This document shows, one piece after another, positions 8,876 to 17,260 of a DNA stretch of 64,000 bases; position 1 is the first letter of the stretch, and the number at the start of each line of letters is the position of its first letter. The DNA is from Paludibacteraceae bacterium (lineage in GTDB: Bacteria; Bacteroidota; Bacteroidia; Bacteroidales; Paludibacteraceae). A program made the translations under genes and the position numbers. The notes under the pieces are model-generated. The model made no database searches, was not told the origin of the DNA, and was given only the letters and a program-made list of their open reading frames with translations. The DNA lies in the NCBI GenBank assembly GCA_017451525.1, contig JAFTOD010000001.1, positions 124,001 to 188,000 on the forward strand. The letters are read 5' to 3'.

Positions 8876-8935
8876 AGGGAATTTGACACCCGATTTTGCA
8901 AAATGTAGATTGACCAAAAACTTTCTGCTCATTTT

Positions 8936-8967
8936 CTTGCATATTCGCTAGAAAATTTGTACCTTTG
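8936..8967 (+). promoter_or_regulatory. Promoter of pyrE-pyrB(-guaB)
   Basis: CTTG at 8936-8939 and TACCTTTG at 8960-8967 have the 20-base spacing used throughout the window. It leaves a leader of about 90 bases that contains short repeats of aaactttgaaacattg just before the pyrE ATG. Confidence 0.75.
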
Positions 8968-9062
8968 TGCCCGATTGTATTTGTATATTGTCCATATACT
9001 AAGCAATTTTGAAACAAGCGGCTATACCGCATTAAACTTTGAAACATTGAAACTTTGAATAT

Positions 9063-9692
9063 ATGAAACAACTTATCGCAGAAGACTTGCTTAAGATCAA
9101 AGCCGTCTTCCTTCGTCCAAACGAGCCATTCACATGGGCTAGTGGTATCAAGAGTCCTATCTATTGCGACAACCGTCTTACCCTAAGCGACACACAAGTG
9201 CGCAACGACGTGGAGAACGGTCTCGCAGCATTGATAAAAGAGCACTATCCCGAGGCAGAGGTACTTATGGGTACTTCCACCGCAGGTATCGCTCACGCAG
9301 CTATCACCGCTACTATCCTCAACCTGCCAATGGGTTATGTGCGCAGTGGAGCGAAAGACCACGGCCGTGGCAACCAGATAGAAGGTAAACTGCTCCCTGG
9401 TCAGAAAGTCGTTGTAGTAGAAGACCTTATCTCCACTGGCGGTAGTTGTATTGAGGTGGTGAACGTCCTCCGCGAAGCAGGTGCCGATGTCCTTGGTGTA
9501 GTAAGTATCTTCACCTACGGCATGAAGAAAGGTCTTGAGCGTTTGGCTGCTGCCGAAGTGAAGAACGTTAGTCTGTGCGACCTCGATACTCTTGTAGAAG
9601 TAGCGGCAGAAAAAGCATACATCGCTCCAGAAGACAAAGAACGCTTAATCCAATTCCGCAACAATCCTTCTGACGAAAGTTGGATGAAATAA
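9063..9692 (+). CDS. pyrE: Orotate phosphoribosyltransferase
   Basis: The enzyme joins orotate and PRPP to give OMP, the substrate of PyrF. The 209-residue length is normal. The PRPP-binding loop is at residues 116-129 ([14 protein letters not shown]), and the orotate-contacting N-terminal region has [16 protein letters not shown]. The flexible loop has GRGNQIEG. The gene opens a compact cluster, pyrE-pyrB-guaB, with gaps of 9 and 21 bases, so pyrimidine and purine steps are likely co-transcribed. Confidence 0.96.
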   Translation: MKQLIAEDLLKIKAVFLRPNEPFTWASGIKSPIYCDNRLTLSDTQVRNDVENGLAALIKEHYPEAEVLMGTSTAGIAHAAITATILNLPMGYVRSGAKDHGRGNQIEGKLLPGQKVVVVEDLISTGGSCIEVVNVLREAGADVLGVVSIFTYGMKKGLERLAAAEVKNVSLCDLDTLVEVAAEKAYIAPEDKERLIQFRNNPSDESWMK

Positions 9693-9701
9693 ACCGAATA
9701 A

Positions 9702-10754
9702 ATGAGACACTTAATTGACCCTACTGATTTGACCACTGCCGAAGTGGATATCATCATCAATCGTGCGTTGGATATCATTGACCACAAGGAGATGTATGCC
9801 GAAGCATGCCATGGCAAAAAATTGGCTACACTTTTCTACGAGCCAAGTACTCGTACTCGCCTCAGTTTCACAGCAGCAATGATGGAACTCGGTGGCAATG
9901 TCCTTGGTTTCTCCGATGCCAAGAGTAGTAGTGTGAGCAAAGGAGAGACAGTGGCTGACACCGTACGCGTAGTAAGTAGCTTTGCGGACATCATTGCCAT
10001 GCGCCACTATAAAGAGGGTGCACCCCGTGTAGCATCCGAATATAGCCGAATACCTATCATCAATGCGGGTGATGGTGGCCATTCGCACCCAACGCAGACT
10101 CTCACCGACCTTCTCACAATCCGCAGAGAATTAGGGCATTTCGATCATCTGACAGTAGGACTTTGTGGCGACCTTAAGTATGGTCGTACTGTCCACTCGC
10201 TCATCAAAGCCATGAAGCGTTACGAGGGCGTACACTTCGTATTGATTTCTCCTAAAGAGCTTCGTTTGCCTGACTATATGAAGCATGAATTGGGCGATAA
10301 TTATAGCGAATATGCTACTATCGAAGAAGCAATGCCTCTTCTCGATGTTCTCTACATGACTCGCGTACAACAAGAGCGCTTCGACGATCCTGCCGAGTAC
10401 GAGCGTCTCAAAGATGCCTTTATCCTTGATACCGAGAAAATGGCACTTGCCAAGGAGAATATGGTGGTGCTCCACCCACTACCTCGCGTCAACGAAATCA
10501 CGGTAGATGTAGACAAAGACCCACGCGCTGCGTATTTCCGACAAGTGGAGAATGGTAAGTATGTCCGCATGGCACTTATCTATACTTTGCTCTCATGGAA
10601 AGATGCCGAAGAGTCGCACAAGGTGGACACTTTCATCACTGACCAACTCTGTAGTAATGACCGCTGTATCGTGACTACCGAACCTGTGGAGCGCAAAGCA
10701 TACACCGACAAAGAAGGAATTGTACGCTGCTATTATTGTGATCATAAATTGTAA
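9702..10754 (+). CDS. pyrB: Aspartate carbamoyltransferase with a fused PyrI-type zinc-ribbon tail
   Basis: The enzyme makes carbamoyl aspartate. Residues 1-305 form a standard catalytic chain: carbamoyl phosphate loop S49-T-R-T-R53, HPTQTLTD, the mobile TRVQQERF segment and HPLPRVNEI. The chain then runs about 45 residues past the usual end. That tail holds C317-x4-C322-x20-C343-x2-C346 within CSNDRC and CYYCDH, the spacing and wording of the zinc domain of the regulatory subunit PyrI. In E. coli that domain makes the contact between regulatory and catalytic chains. The N-terminal allosteric nucleotide-binding domain of PyrI is not present here, and no pyrI gene is seen in the window. The enzyme may therefore use the zinc tail for assembly only. 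Confidence 0.93.
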   Translation: MRHLIDPTDLTTAEVDIIINRALDIIDHKEMYAEACHGKKLATLFYEPSTRTRLSFTAAMMELGGNVLGFSDAKSSSVSKGETVADTVRVVSSFADIIAMRHYKEGAPRVASEYSRIPIINAGDGGHSHPTQTLTDLLTIRRELGHFDHLTVGLCGDLKYGRTVHSLIKAMKRYEGVHFVLISPKELRLPDYMKHELGDNYSEYATIEEAMPLLDVLYMTRVQQERFDDPAEYERLKDAFILDTEKMALAKENMVVLHPLPRVNEITVDVDKDPRAAYFRQVENGKYVRMALIYTLLSWKDAEESHKVDTFITDQLCSNDRCIVTTEPVERKAYTDKEGIVRCYYCDHKL

Positions 10755-10775
10755 ATTCGTAAATTGTAAATAAAT

Positions 10776-12239
10776 ATGACCGACCGTATTTTAAACGAAG
10801 GCCTCACATTTGACGATGTGTTGCTCGTCCCAGCCTATTCTGAGGTACTTCCTCGCGAAGTGGACCTCAAGTGCCAATTCACCCGTAACATCAGCCTCAA
10901 GATCCCTGTGGTATCGGCTGCTATGGACACCGTGACCGAATCTAAGATGGCTATTGCCATTGCTCGTGAGGGTGGTATTGGTGTGATTCACAAGAATATG
11001 TCCATCGCTGAGCAAGCGGCAGAAGTGCGTCGTGTGAAGCGTGCCGAGAACGGACTCATTTCTGATCCTATCACCATCACTGCAGACCAAACTGTAGGCG
11101 ATGCAGAGCAACTCATGCACGACAACCACATCGGCGGTATCCCTGTGGTAGATGCAGAAAACAACCTCGTAGGTATCGTTACCAACCGTGACCTTCGCTT
11201 TGAGACCGATTACTCACGCAAGATCGGCGAAGTGATGACCAGCGAGAACCTCATCACCATCAATTCTACCGACAATGAAGTCATCATGGCCGCTCTCCAA
11301 GCACACAAAGTAGAGAAACTTCCAGTCGTGGACAATAATGGCAAACTCGTGGGGCTCGTGACATACAAGGATATCACCAAACTCAAAGACTTCCCTAATG
11401 CTTGCAAAGACGCTAAAGGTCGTCTTCGTTGCGCGGCTGGAGTAGGTATCACCCCTGACTTCATGGACCGCGTGGCTGCATTATATAAAGAAGGTGTAGA
11501 TGCTGTGGTGCTTGACTCTGCACACGGCCACTCCAAGAATATCGTCAATGCCCTCCGCACCATCAAGACTACTTATCCTAACCTCGATGTAGTAGTCGGT
11601 AATATCGCTACCGCTGAGGCAGCCAAGTACCTCGTAGAGAACGGTGCTGACGGCGTGAAGGTAGGTATCGGTCCTGGTTCTATCTGTACCACTCGTATCA
11701 TTGCAGGTGTAGGTGTTCCACAATTGACCGCTATCTTCGAAGTAGCTGCTGCGCTTGAGGGCACAGGCGTACCTATGATTGCCGATGGTGGTCTTCGCTA
11801 CTCTGGCGATGTGGTGAAAGCCCTCGCAGCTGGTGGCAACTGCGTTATGTGCGGCTCTATGTTTGCGGGGACCGAAGAAGCTCCTGGTGACACTATCATC
11901 TACAACGGTCGTAAGTTCAAAGCATACCGTGGTATGGGTTCTATTGATGCCATGAAAGCAGGTTCTGCTGATCGCTATTTCCAAGGCAAAGAGACCAATG
12001 TCAATAAACTCGTGCCAGAAGGTATCGTAGGTCGTGTGCCTTACAAAGGACATGTGGCAGAGACTATCTTCCAACTCATGGGCGGACTTCGTTCAGGTAT
12101 GGGTTATGTAGGTGCGCACAATCTCACCGAACTCAAGTCGGCTAAATTTGTGCGTGTCACTGCTGCTGGTATGACCGAAAGCCACCCACACGACATCACC
12201 ATCACCAGTGAAACTCCAAACTACACTCGTGGACAATAA
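10776..12239 (+). CDS. guaB: IMP dehydrogenase
   Basis: This enzyme oxidises IMP to XMP with NAD+, the committed step to GMP. The 487-residue length is standard. The TIM-barrel start carries [13 protein letters not shown]; two CBS domains lie at about residues 95-205 ([20 protein letters not shown] and [19 protein letters not shown]). The catalytic loop is [10 protein letters not shown], and the flap region has YRGMGS. It follows pyrB by 21 bases, and the short gap consists of repeats of gtaaattgtaaat. A strong terminator follows. Confidence 0.97.
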   Translation: MTDRILNEGLTFDDVLLVPAYSEVLPREVDLKCQFTRNISLKIPVVSAAMDTVTESKMAIAIAREGGIGVIHKNMSIAEQAAEVRRVKRAENGLISDPITITADQTVGDAEQLMHDNHIGGIPVVDAENNLVGIVTNRDLRFETDYSRKIGEVMTSENLITINSTDNEVIMAALQAHKVEKLPVVDNNGKLVGLVTYKDITKLKDFPNACKDAKGRLRCAAGVGITPDFMDRVAALYKEGVDAVVLDSAHGHSKNIVNALRTIKTTYPNLDVVVGNIATAEAAKYLVENGADGVKVGIGPGSICTTRIIAGVGVPQLTAIFEVAAALEGTGVPMIADGGLRYSGDVVKALAAGGNCVMCGSMFAGTEEAPGDTIIYNGRKFKAYRGMGSIDAMKAGSADRYFQGKETNVNKLVPEGIVGRVPYKGHVAETIFQLMGGLRSGMGYVGAHNLTELKSAKFVRVTAAGMTESHPHDITITSETPNYTRGQ

Positions 12240-12269
12240 TTTTGTTAAAGAAAATAGTCCTATCATATA

Positions 12270-12306
12270 AATACAAAAAAAGCGCACATGCGCTTTTTTT
12301 TGTATT
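12270..12306. terminator. Bidirectional terminator between guaB and the converging gene
   Basis: A near-perfect palindrome, aatacaaaaaaagcgc / gcgctttttttt with loop acat, sits between two converging genes. It has A on one side and T on the other, so it can stop both. Confidence 0.9.
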
Positions 12307-12335
12307 ATCAAGAACGTATCAAACAGTCATTCATA

Positions 12336-12956
12336 TTAATCGTTGTTCATATCCCAATACGCATCATTTGGTTGATTACCTTCTGCAGTCATCTTCAAGT
12401 TAGTCACAAAGCGTACCAGTCGCCAATCGATTGTTTCGCTATACACTTTGCGCGAGATAAAGATGCGGAAAAACCAACCGAACTTCACATGCACATCCAT
12501 ACCAATCTTCGCACTCTTCTCGCCCATTGACAATACATGAAACGTACCATATGCCTCCTTAATCAGCGTACCCGCATAGTGAATATCCACTCGTATATCA
12601 CGCTGTGCTCCCCGCATAGAATCAGTCACTTGACTCTCAATCACCACATCCGACAAGAAAGGTCGCTCGTTCACCAGCACATCCAATACCAATTTGCTAT
12701 ACTGCTTCTCAGGCAAGTATTCCGATGCTTTCCAAATCAAGTAAAACGCATTCTTCTTCGCATCTTCTTGCTTACCTAAACCTGCAAAAAACTGTTCGGA
12801 TAACTTTGCAGGATCCGTTTGCAGGTAATAAATCATCGAATCTATCACCACATTGCACGCCTCTGCGCTCGCACCGACCTCAGTCTCATACTGTGTATGA
12901 AACATGCCGTCAGACAACGTAGTCAATACCGAAAACAATATCGCAAATACCATCAT
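12336..12956 (-). CDS. Exported protein of unknown function (about 206 residues)
   Basis: The N-terminus is hydrophobic (MMVFAILFSVLTTLS) and probably acts as a signal peptide or anchor. The rest is soluble with mixed strands and helices and no motif I recognise. Two adjacent ATG codons are possible starts. It converges on guaB and ends 30 bases from the shared terminator. The 42-base gap to the gene upstream contains a small hairpin gcagcgcagc flanked by actaaac repeats, one of several such linkers in the window. It probably shares a transcript with the upstream phosphotransferase-RapZ gene. Confidence 0.6.
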   Translation of the reverse strand: MMVFAILFSVLTTLSDGMFHTQYETEVGASAEACNVVIDSMIYYLQTDPAKLSEQFFAGLGKQEDAKKNAFYLIWKASEYLPEKQYSKLVLDVLVNERPFLSDVVIESQVTDSMRGAQRDIRVDIHYAGTLIKEAYGTFHVLSMGEKSAKIGMDVHVKFGWFFRIFISRKVYSETIDWRLVRFVTNLKMTAEGNQPNDAYWDMNND

Positions 12957-12998
12957 GCTCTAAACACTAAACAGCAGCGCAGCGTCCACTAAACAACA

Positions 12999-14450
12999 CT
13001 AATCCTTCGCATCTAGCACACGCTCCATATTCTGCTCACGGTGAATCAATTGCACCTCTACGCCGAACTTCTCATTGATATGCTGTGCCATCTTCTCTGC
13101 CGAATATACAGAACGGTGCTGACCGCCTGTACAACCAAACGACACCATCAAGTTTTGGAAACCGCGATCCATATAGCGTTTTACCGAAAAATCCACCAAC
13201 TGATATGCCTGCTCTAAGAATGGCTGCATCTCACCATCCTCTTCCAAGAACTGTATCACTGGCTCATCCATACCTGTAAAATGAGTATAACGCTCGTACT
13301 TGCCTGGGTTATTCACCGCACGACAATCGAACACGAATCCACCTCCATTGCCCGATGGGTCTGCTGGAATACCTTTCTTATACGAAAAGCTCATCACACG
13401 CACTACCAATGGTTTGCGCACACCTACATCCTTAAACTGCTTCATCTCCGTCATCTTCTGCAGCACCTCTATCAGATAAGGATAATCCTCGCTCGCGTGC
13501 TTTAGCAGATGACGCAAGTTATCTATCGCAAATGGAATGGATTGCAAGAAGTGGGGTTTCTTCTCGAAGTATCCTCTGAAGCCATATGCGCCCAGCACTT
13601 GCATCGTGCGGAACAGCACAAAATGCTTCAAGGTATCATAGAACAATTCTCTATCCACTGGCATATACTTCTGCAACTCTTCCAGATATACCTCCACCAA
13701 TTCCTCTCGTAAATCTGGATGATAATTCGCTTTGGCTTGCCACAAAAAGGATGCTACATCATAGAACACTGGTCCGCGTCTTCCGCCTTGAAAATCAATA
13801 AAGTATGGTACTTCATTTCCGTCCGCATCCTTACATACCATCACGTTGCGTGATTGGAAATCGCGGTACATAAACGCATTCATTCTATTTTGAAGCAATA
13901 TATATGCCAAACGCTCAAACTCGTTCTCCAACTTATCTTCCTGAAAATCCAACCCCGTCGCCTTCAGGAAACAGTACTTGAAATAGTTCAAATCCCACAA
14001 TATGGAGCGCAAATTAAACTCAGGTTGTGGATAACATTGGTTGAAATCAAACTCCTCAGCACCAATCACCTGAAAGCGCGCCAACGCACGCATCGTTTCG
14101 CGCAACATATCCTTCTCTTTCGCACTGAATACGCCTGTCTTTCTACCTTCTGCTATGTAATCGAACAGCAGCACATTACCCAAATCTTGTTGCACATAGT
14201 TCATCTCATCATCGCTCACAGCCAGCACTTTAGGCACATTCAACCCCTTCTGCATAAAATGTTCAGCCATATAGAGGAAGGCATGATTCTCGTCACGCGA
14301 AGTGCCTTGTACACCAATGAGTGAGACTGTTTTATCTTCACTCTCTATACGATAGTACCTGCGATTGCTGCCCGAAGCCGTCAAAGCGGTCAGCTCACCT
14401 GCTTTCTTGCCTGTTGCTTCAAAAAATAATAGACTTAATGATTGTGCCAT
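12999..14450 (-). CDS. Sugar/aminoglycoside-type phosphotransferase fused to a RapZ C-terminal domain
   Basis: The 483-residue protein joins two known modules. Residues 1-330 are an APH-like kinase resembling AmgK sugar kinases (anomeric N-acetylmuramate/N-acetylglucosamine kinases): a glycine/serine loop SGSNRRYYR near residue 27, catalytic D197 in YRDFQSRN, and metal-binding D219 in FIDFQGG. Residues about 345-483 match the C-terminal domain of RapZ, with RVMSFSYKKGIP, FDCRAVNNPG and the glycine motif FGCTGGQHRS. In enterobacteria RapZ senses glucosamine-6-phosphate and controls glmS RNA decay. A fusion with a cell-wall sugar kinase would place both on amino-sugar metabolism; that link is inference. 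Start ATG at 14450; a promoter lies at 14475-14506. Confidence 0.85.
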   Translation of the reverse strand: MAQSLSLLFFEATGKKAGELTALTASGSNRRYYRIESEDKTVSLIGVQGTSRDENHAFLYMAEHFMQKGLNVPKVLAVSDDEMNYVQQDLGNVLLFDYIAEGRKTGVFSAKEKDMLRETMRALARFQVIGAEEFDFNQCYPQPEFNLRSILWDLNYFKYCFLKATGLDFQEDKLENEFERLAYILLQNRMNAFMYRDFQSRNVMVCKDADGNEVPYFIDFQGGRRGPVFYDVASFLWQAKANYHPDLREELVEVYLEELQKYMPVDRELFYDTLKHFVLFRTMQVLGAYGFRGYFEKKPHFLQSIPFAIDNLRHLLKHASEDYPYLIEVLQKMTEMKQFKDVGVRKPLVVRVMSFSYKKGIPADPSGNGGGFVFDCRAVNNPGKYERYTHFTGMDEPVIQFLEEDGEMQPFLEQAYQLVDFSVKRYMDRGFQNLMVSFGCTGGQHRSVYSAEKMAQHINEKFGVEVQLIHREQNMERVLDAKD

Positions 14451-14474
14451 AGTTATCCAATGTAAAATAGGCTA

Positions 14475-14506
14475 CAAAGATACTACTTTTTTATGAAATA
14501 TGCAAA
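14475..14506 (-). promoter_or_regulatory. Promoter of the phosphotransferase-RapZ gene
   Basis: Reading leftward, TTTG at 14506-14503 and TATCTTTG at 14482-14475 have 20 bases between them. Confidence 0.75.
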
Positions 14507-14530
14507 AAAAAGCAGTTTTTTATAAAAATA

Positions 14531-14562
14531 TTTGGTCAATTCAAAAAAAAGCAGTACCTTTG
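14531..14562 (+). promoter_or_regulatory. Promoter of tRNA-Lys
   Basis: TTTG at 14531-14534, 20 bases, then TACCTTTG at 14555-14562, ending 22 bases before the tRNA. Confidence 0.8.
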
Positions 14563-14584
14563 CACCCGCTTTCGAAAAAAGCAG

Positions 14585-14657
14585 GTCTTCCTAGCTCAGT
14601 TGGTAGAGCAACTGACTCTTAATCAGTGGGTCCAGGGTTCGAGTCCCTGGGAGGACA
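14585..14657 (+). tRNA. tRNA-Lys (anticodon CTT)
   Basis: The cloverleaf can be drawn completely. The acceptor strands are gtcttcc and ggaggac (with one G-T pair), the D arm contains agctcagttggtagagc, the anticodon stem actga/tcagt encloses loop ctcttaa with anticodon CTT, and the T arm is caggg-ttcgagt-ccctg. The discriminator is A and CCA is not encoded. It is 73 nt long with its own promoter. Confidence 0.97.
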
Positions 14658-14704
14658 CAAAAGGGCATTCGTATGGATGTCCTTTTCATTTTTATCGGTA
14701 ATAT

Positions 14705-14736
14705 TTTGCATATCTCACAAAAAAGTATTACCTTTG
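14705..14736 (+). promoter_or_regulatory. Promoter of the SDR gene
   Basis: TTTG at 14705-14708 and TACCTTTG at 14729-14736 with a 20-base spacer; the ATG follows 16 bases later, giving a very short leader. Confidence 0.75.
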
Positions 14737-14752
14737 TAGCAAAAATAAAATT

Positions 14753-15511
14753 ATGTCTAAAATCGTATTTATCACAGGTGCATCATCTGGTATTGGCGCT
14801 GCATGTGCACGCAAGTTTGCCAAGGAGGGCTACACCTTATTATTAAATGCGCGTAGTGTGGACAAACTACAAGCAATCAAAACGGAGTTAGAAAATGTTT
14901 ATGGCACAGATGTACATATCCTGCCTTTTGATGTGCGTGACCGTGAGGCCGCAGCGAAAGCATTGACTATCCTACCCGAGTCCTATCAAGCAATTGATAT
15001 CTTGGTAAACAACGCAGGGTTGGCCCTCGGCATGGACAAAGAATATGAAGGCACAGAGGAGAACTACGACACCATGATTGAAACCAATATCACCGCGCTA
15101 CTGATGATTACCCGCTTGGTAGTACCAGGTATGGTAAAGCGAGGAATGGGACATATCATCAATATCGGTTCAGTAGCGGGCGATATAGCATACCCTGGCG
15201 GAAGTGTTTATTGTGCTACGAAAGCAGCCGTGAAAGTACTTAGCGACGGATTGCGTATGGACTTGGTAGATACACCGTTACGTGTAACAAATGTAAAACC
15301 AGGATTAGTAGAAACAAATTTCAGTGTGACCCGTTTTGCGGGCGATAAAGAGCGTGCAGACAAAGTATATCACGGTATCAAGCCATTGACAGGCGAAGAT
15401 ATTGCGGAAGTGGTTTATTTCGCTGCCAGTGCTCCAGCTCATGTGCAAATAGCCGAAGTGCTCGTACTCGCCACCCACCAAGCCAGTGGATCAATTGTAT
15501 ATCGTCAATAA
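14753..15511 (+). CDS. Short-chain dehydrogenase/reductase, YdfG-like
   Basis: The 252-residue protein is a classical SDR. The cofactor loop TGASSGIG is at residues 8-15, NNAG near residues 87-90, and the catalytic serine and Y-x3-K follow in GSVYCATKAAVK. An NADP preference is suggested by the RS after the second strand (LLNARS), as in the serine/3-hydroxy-acid dehydrogenase YdfG. The substrate is not determined. It is 35 bases upstream of queD and might be co-transcribed with it. Confidence 0.9.
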   Translation: MSKIVFITGASSGIGAACARKFAKEGYTLLLNARSVDKLQAIKTELENVYGTDVHILPFDVRDREAAAKALTILPESYQAIDILVNNAGLALGMDKEYEGTEENYDTMIETNITALLMITRLVVPGMVKRGMGHIINIGSVAGDIAYPGGSVYCATKAAVKVLSDGLRMDLVDTPLRVTNVKPGLVETNFSVTRFAGDKERADKVYHGIKPLTGEDIAEVVYFAASAPAHVQIAEVLVLATHQASGSIVYRQ

Positions 15512-15546
15512 AAAGTTTTTATCCATAACATTAATCATCTATTTAT

Positions 15547-15876
15547 ATGTATTACGTAGAAAAACGAATCACCATTTCGGCTGCACACAACTTGCACTTG
15601 AGTTATGAAAGCAAATGTGAAGCATTGCATGGACATAATTTTGTAGTAACTGTCTATTGCAAATCAGAAACCCTCAATGAAGATGGTATGGTTACTGATT
15701 TTACACACATCAAACGCATAGTCAAAGAAACATTCGACCACAAATATATCAACGAAGTGTTGGATGTCAATCCTTCATCCGAAAATATTGCTCGTTGGAT
15801 ATGTGACCATGTTGAGAACTGCTACAAAGTCAGTGTACAAGAATCAGAGGGTAATATTGCCACTTACGATCGATAA
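15547..15876 (+). CDS. queD: 6-carboxy-tetrahydropterin synthase (QueD family)
   Basis: The 109-residue protein belongs to the PTPS/QueD fold and acts in queuosine precursor synthesis from dihydroneopterin triphosphate. Zinc ligands are visible as H14 (SAAHNL) and H28 and H30 in C24-x3-HGH. That C-x3-HGH spacing is typical of QueD rather than of mammalian-type PTPS. DHKYIN and a late Glu (VQESEGN) complete the active site. No other queuosine genes are in the window. A true PTPS role cannot be fully excluded. Confidence 0.88.
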   Translation: MYYVEKRITISAAHNLHLSYESKCEALHGHNFVVTVYCKSETLNEDGMVTDFTHIKRIVKETFDHKYINEVLDVNPSSENIARWICDHVENCYKVSVQESEGNIATYDR

Positions 15877-15929
15877 TCGTTTGGTGGTTTATTCGAAATA
15901 GCAAATAAATTGCTTTTTTGTCGCAATTT

Positions 15930-15961
15930 CTTGCATATATCAAAAAAAAGCAGTACCTTTG
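15930..15961 (+). promoter_or_regulatory. Promoter of the TPR membrane protein
   Basis: CTTG at 15930-15933 and TACCTTTG at 15954-15961 with a 20-base spacer. Confidence 0.75.
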
Positions 15962-15995
15962 CGCGGTTTATTGAAAATTATAAAATACAACAAAT

Positions 15996-16673
15996 ATGGC
16001 AAAGAAAAAACAAACTGTAGAGGACCAAAATCTTGAAAACGTACAAGAGGCCCTGAACACCACCAGCGTGTGGATTGAGAAAAATCAAAACAAACTAACT
16101 TGGGCAGTAACTATCATTGTTGCTATCGTTGTTGGAGTGTTGGCTTTGAATACTTATGTAATCAAACCAAAAGCTGTAGAAGTTAGCAATGAGAATGCTA
16201 AAGCTGTTACTTACTTCATGCAAGGCGATTGGGAAAAAGCCCTCAACGGTGACGATGCTGAATGCCTTGGTTTCCAAGCTATTGCTGATGAGTACAAGTG
16301 CTATCAAGGTGGCAAATTAGCAGCATTATATGCAGGCATCTGCTACTATCAAATGGAGCAATACGAGGACGCTGCTGCATATTTGAGCAAATTCTCTGCA
16401 AACGACTTGACCATTGAGCCTGCTGCATTGCAACTTTTGGGTGATGCATATGTGCAAATGGAAGAGTATGCAAAAGCAGTAAAGGCATTTGAAGCTGCTG
16501 CTAAATCAGGTAATGATTTGATTGCACCTATGAGTTTAAAGAAAGCAGGTCTAGTTTACCTTGAGCTTGATAACAAAGCTGCTGCAAAGAAAGCTTTTGA
16601 GACCATCAAAGCCGAATACCCTGCTTCTACCGAAGCTCAAGATATTGAGAAATATATCGCAATTGCAGAGTAA
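15996..16673 (+). CDS. Membrane-anchored tetratricopeptide-repeat protein
   Basis: The 225-residue protein has a charged N-terminus, one transmembrane helix at about residues 36-56 (WAVTIIVAIVVGVLALNTYVI), and then helical repeats outside the membrane. The repeats carry TPR-like phrases AGICYYQMEQYEDAAAYL, LGDAYVQMEEYAKAVKAF and AGLVYLELDNKAAAKKAF. The layout resembles YfgM-type tethered TPR proteins, common in Bacteroidota, which help periplasmic protein quality control; that role is inference. It is followed after 34 bases by ribH, with caactgttaact repeats in the gap. Confidence 0.85.
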   Translation: MAKKKQTVEDQNLENVQEALNTTSVWIEKNQNKLTWAVTIIVAIVVGVLALNTYVIKPKAVEVSNENAKAVTYFMQGDWEKALNGDDAECLGFQAIADEYKCYQGGKLAALYAGICYYQMEQYEDAAAYLSKFSANDLTIEPAALQLLGDAYVQMEEYAKAVKAFEAAAKSGNDLIAPMSLKKAGLVYLELDNKAAAKKAFETIKAEYPASTEAQDIEKYIAIAE

Positions 16674-16707
16674 TTACTACCAACTGTTAACTAAACTGTT
16701 AACTGTT

Positions 16708-17241
16708 ATGACAACAGATTTGTCGCAATATAATGCGAATGAATTGCCTAGCGCTGACGTGCTTTCGCGTCAGCGCTATGCTATTGTAGTGGCTGATTGG
16801 AATAGCGAAATCACACACGCTCTTGCTCAAGGAGCAATTGATACCCTCCTCAAGCATGGCGTTCAAGAGGAGAATATAGATGTAATGCACGTGCCAGGCA
16901 CTGTGGAATTGACCTACGGTGCTGCGTTGTATGTGAGTGGTAAGAAGAAGTTTGGTATGCTCAAATATGCAGACGCTGTTATTGTTATCGGCTGTGTGAT
17001 TCAAGGTGACACACCTCACTTCGACTATGTGTGTCAATCCGTAACACAAGGTGTTACGATACTGAATGCACAAGGAGGAGCTAATGATAATGCATACTAT
17101 ACTCCACGTCATTGTCCTGTCATCTTCTCTGTTCTCACTACCTTAGACAAACAACAAGCCCTTGACCGCGCGGGCGGTCATTTAGGCAATAAGGGAGTAG
17201 AAGGTGCGGTGACAGCCATCAAAATGGCTAATTTGAGTTAG
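16708..17241 (+). CDS. ribH: 6,7-dimethyl-8-ribityllumazine synthase
   Basis: This enzyme makes the riboflavin precursor lumazine. The reading frame stays open leftwards into the TPR gene, but ATG 16708 gives the normal short protein (177 residues). Family landmarks are ADWNSEIT for the substrate pocket, VPGTVELTYGA, AVIVIGCVIQGDTPHFDYV and the catalytic-histidine neighbourhood, then GGANDNAYY and a C-terminal GGHLGNKGVEGA. The start is preceded by ctgttaactgttatg, a short tandem repeat that seems to serve as the translation initiation spacer. Confidence 0.94.
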   Translation: MTTDLSQYNANELPSADVLSRQRYAIVVADWNSEITHALAQGAIDTLLKHGVQEENIDVMHVPGTVELTYGAALYVSGKKKFGMLKYADAVIVIGCVIQGDTPHFDYVCQSVTQGVTILNAQGGANDNAYYTPRHCPVIFSVLTTLDKQQALDRAGGHLGNKGVEGAVTAIKMANLS

Positions 17242-17260
17242 TATATATATAATTATAGGA

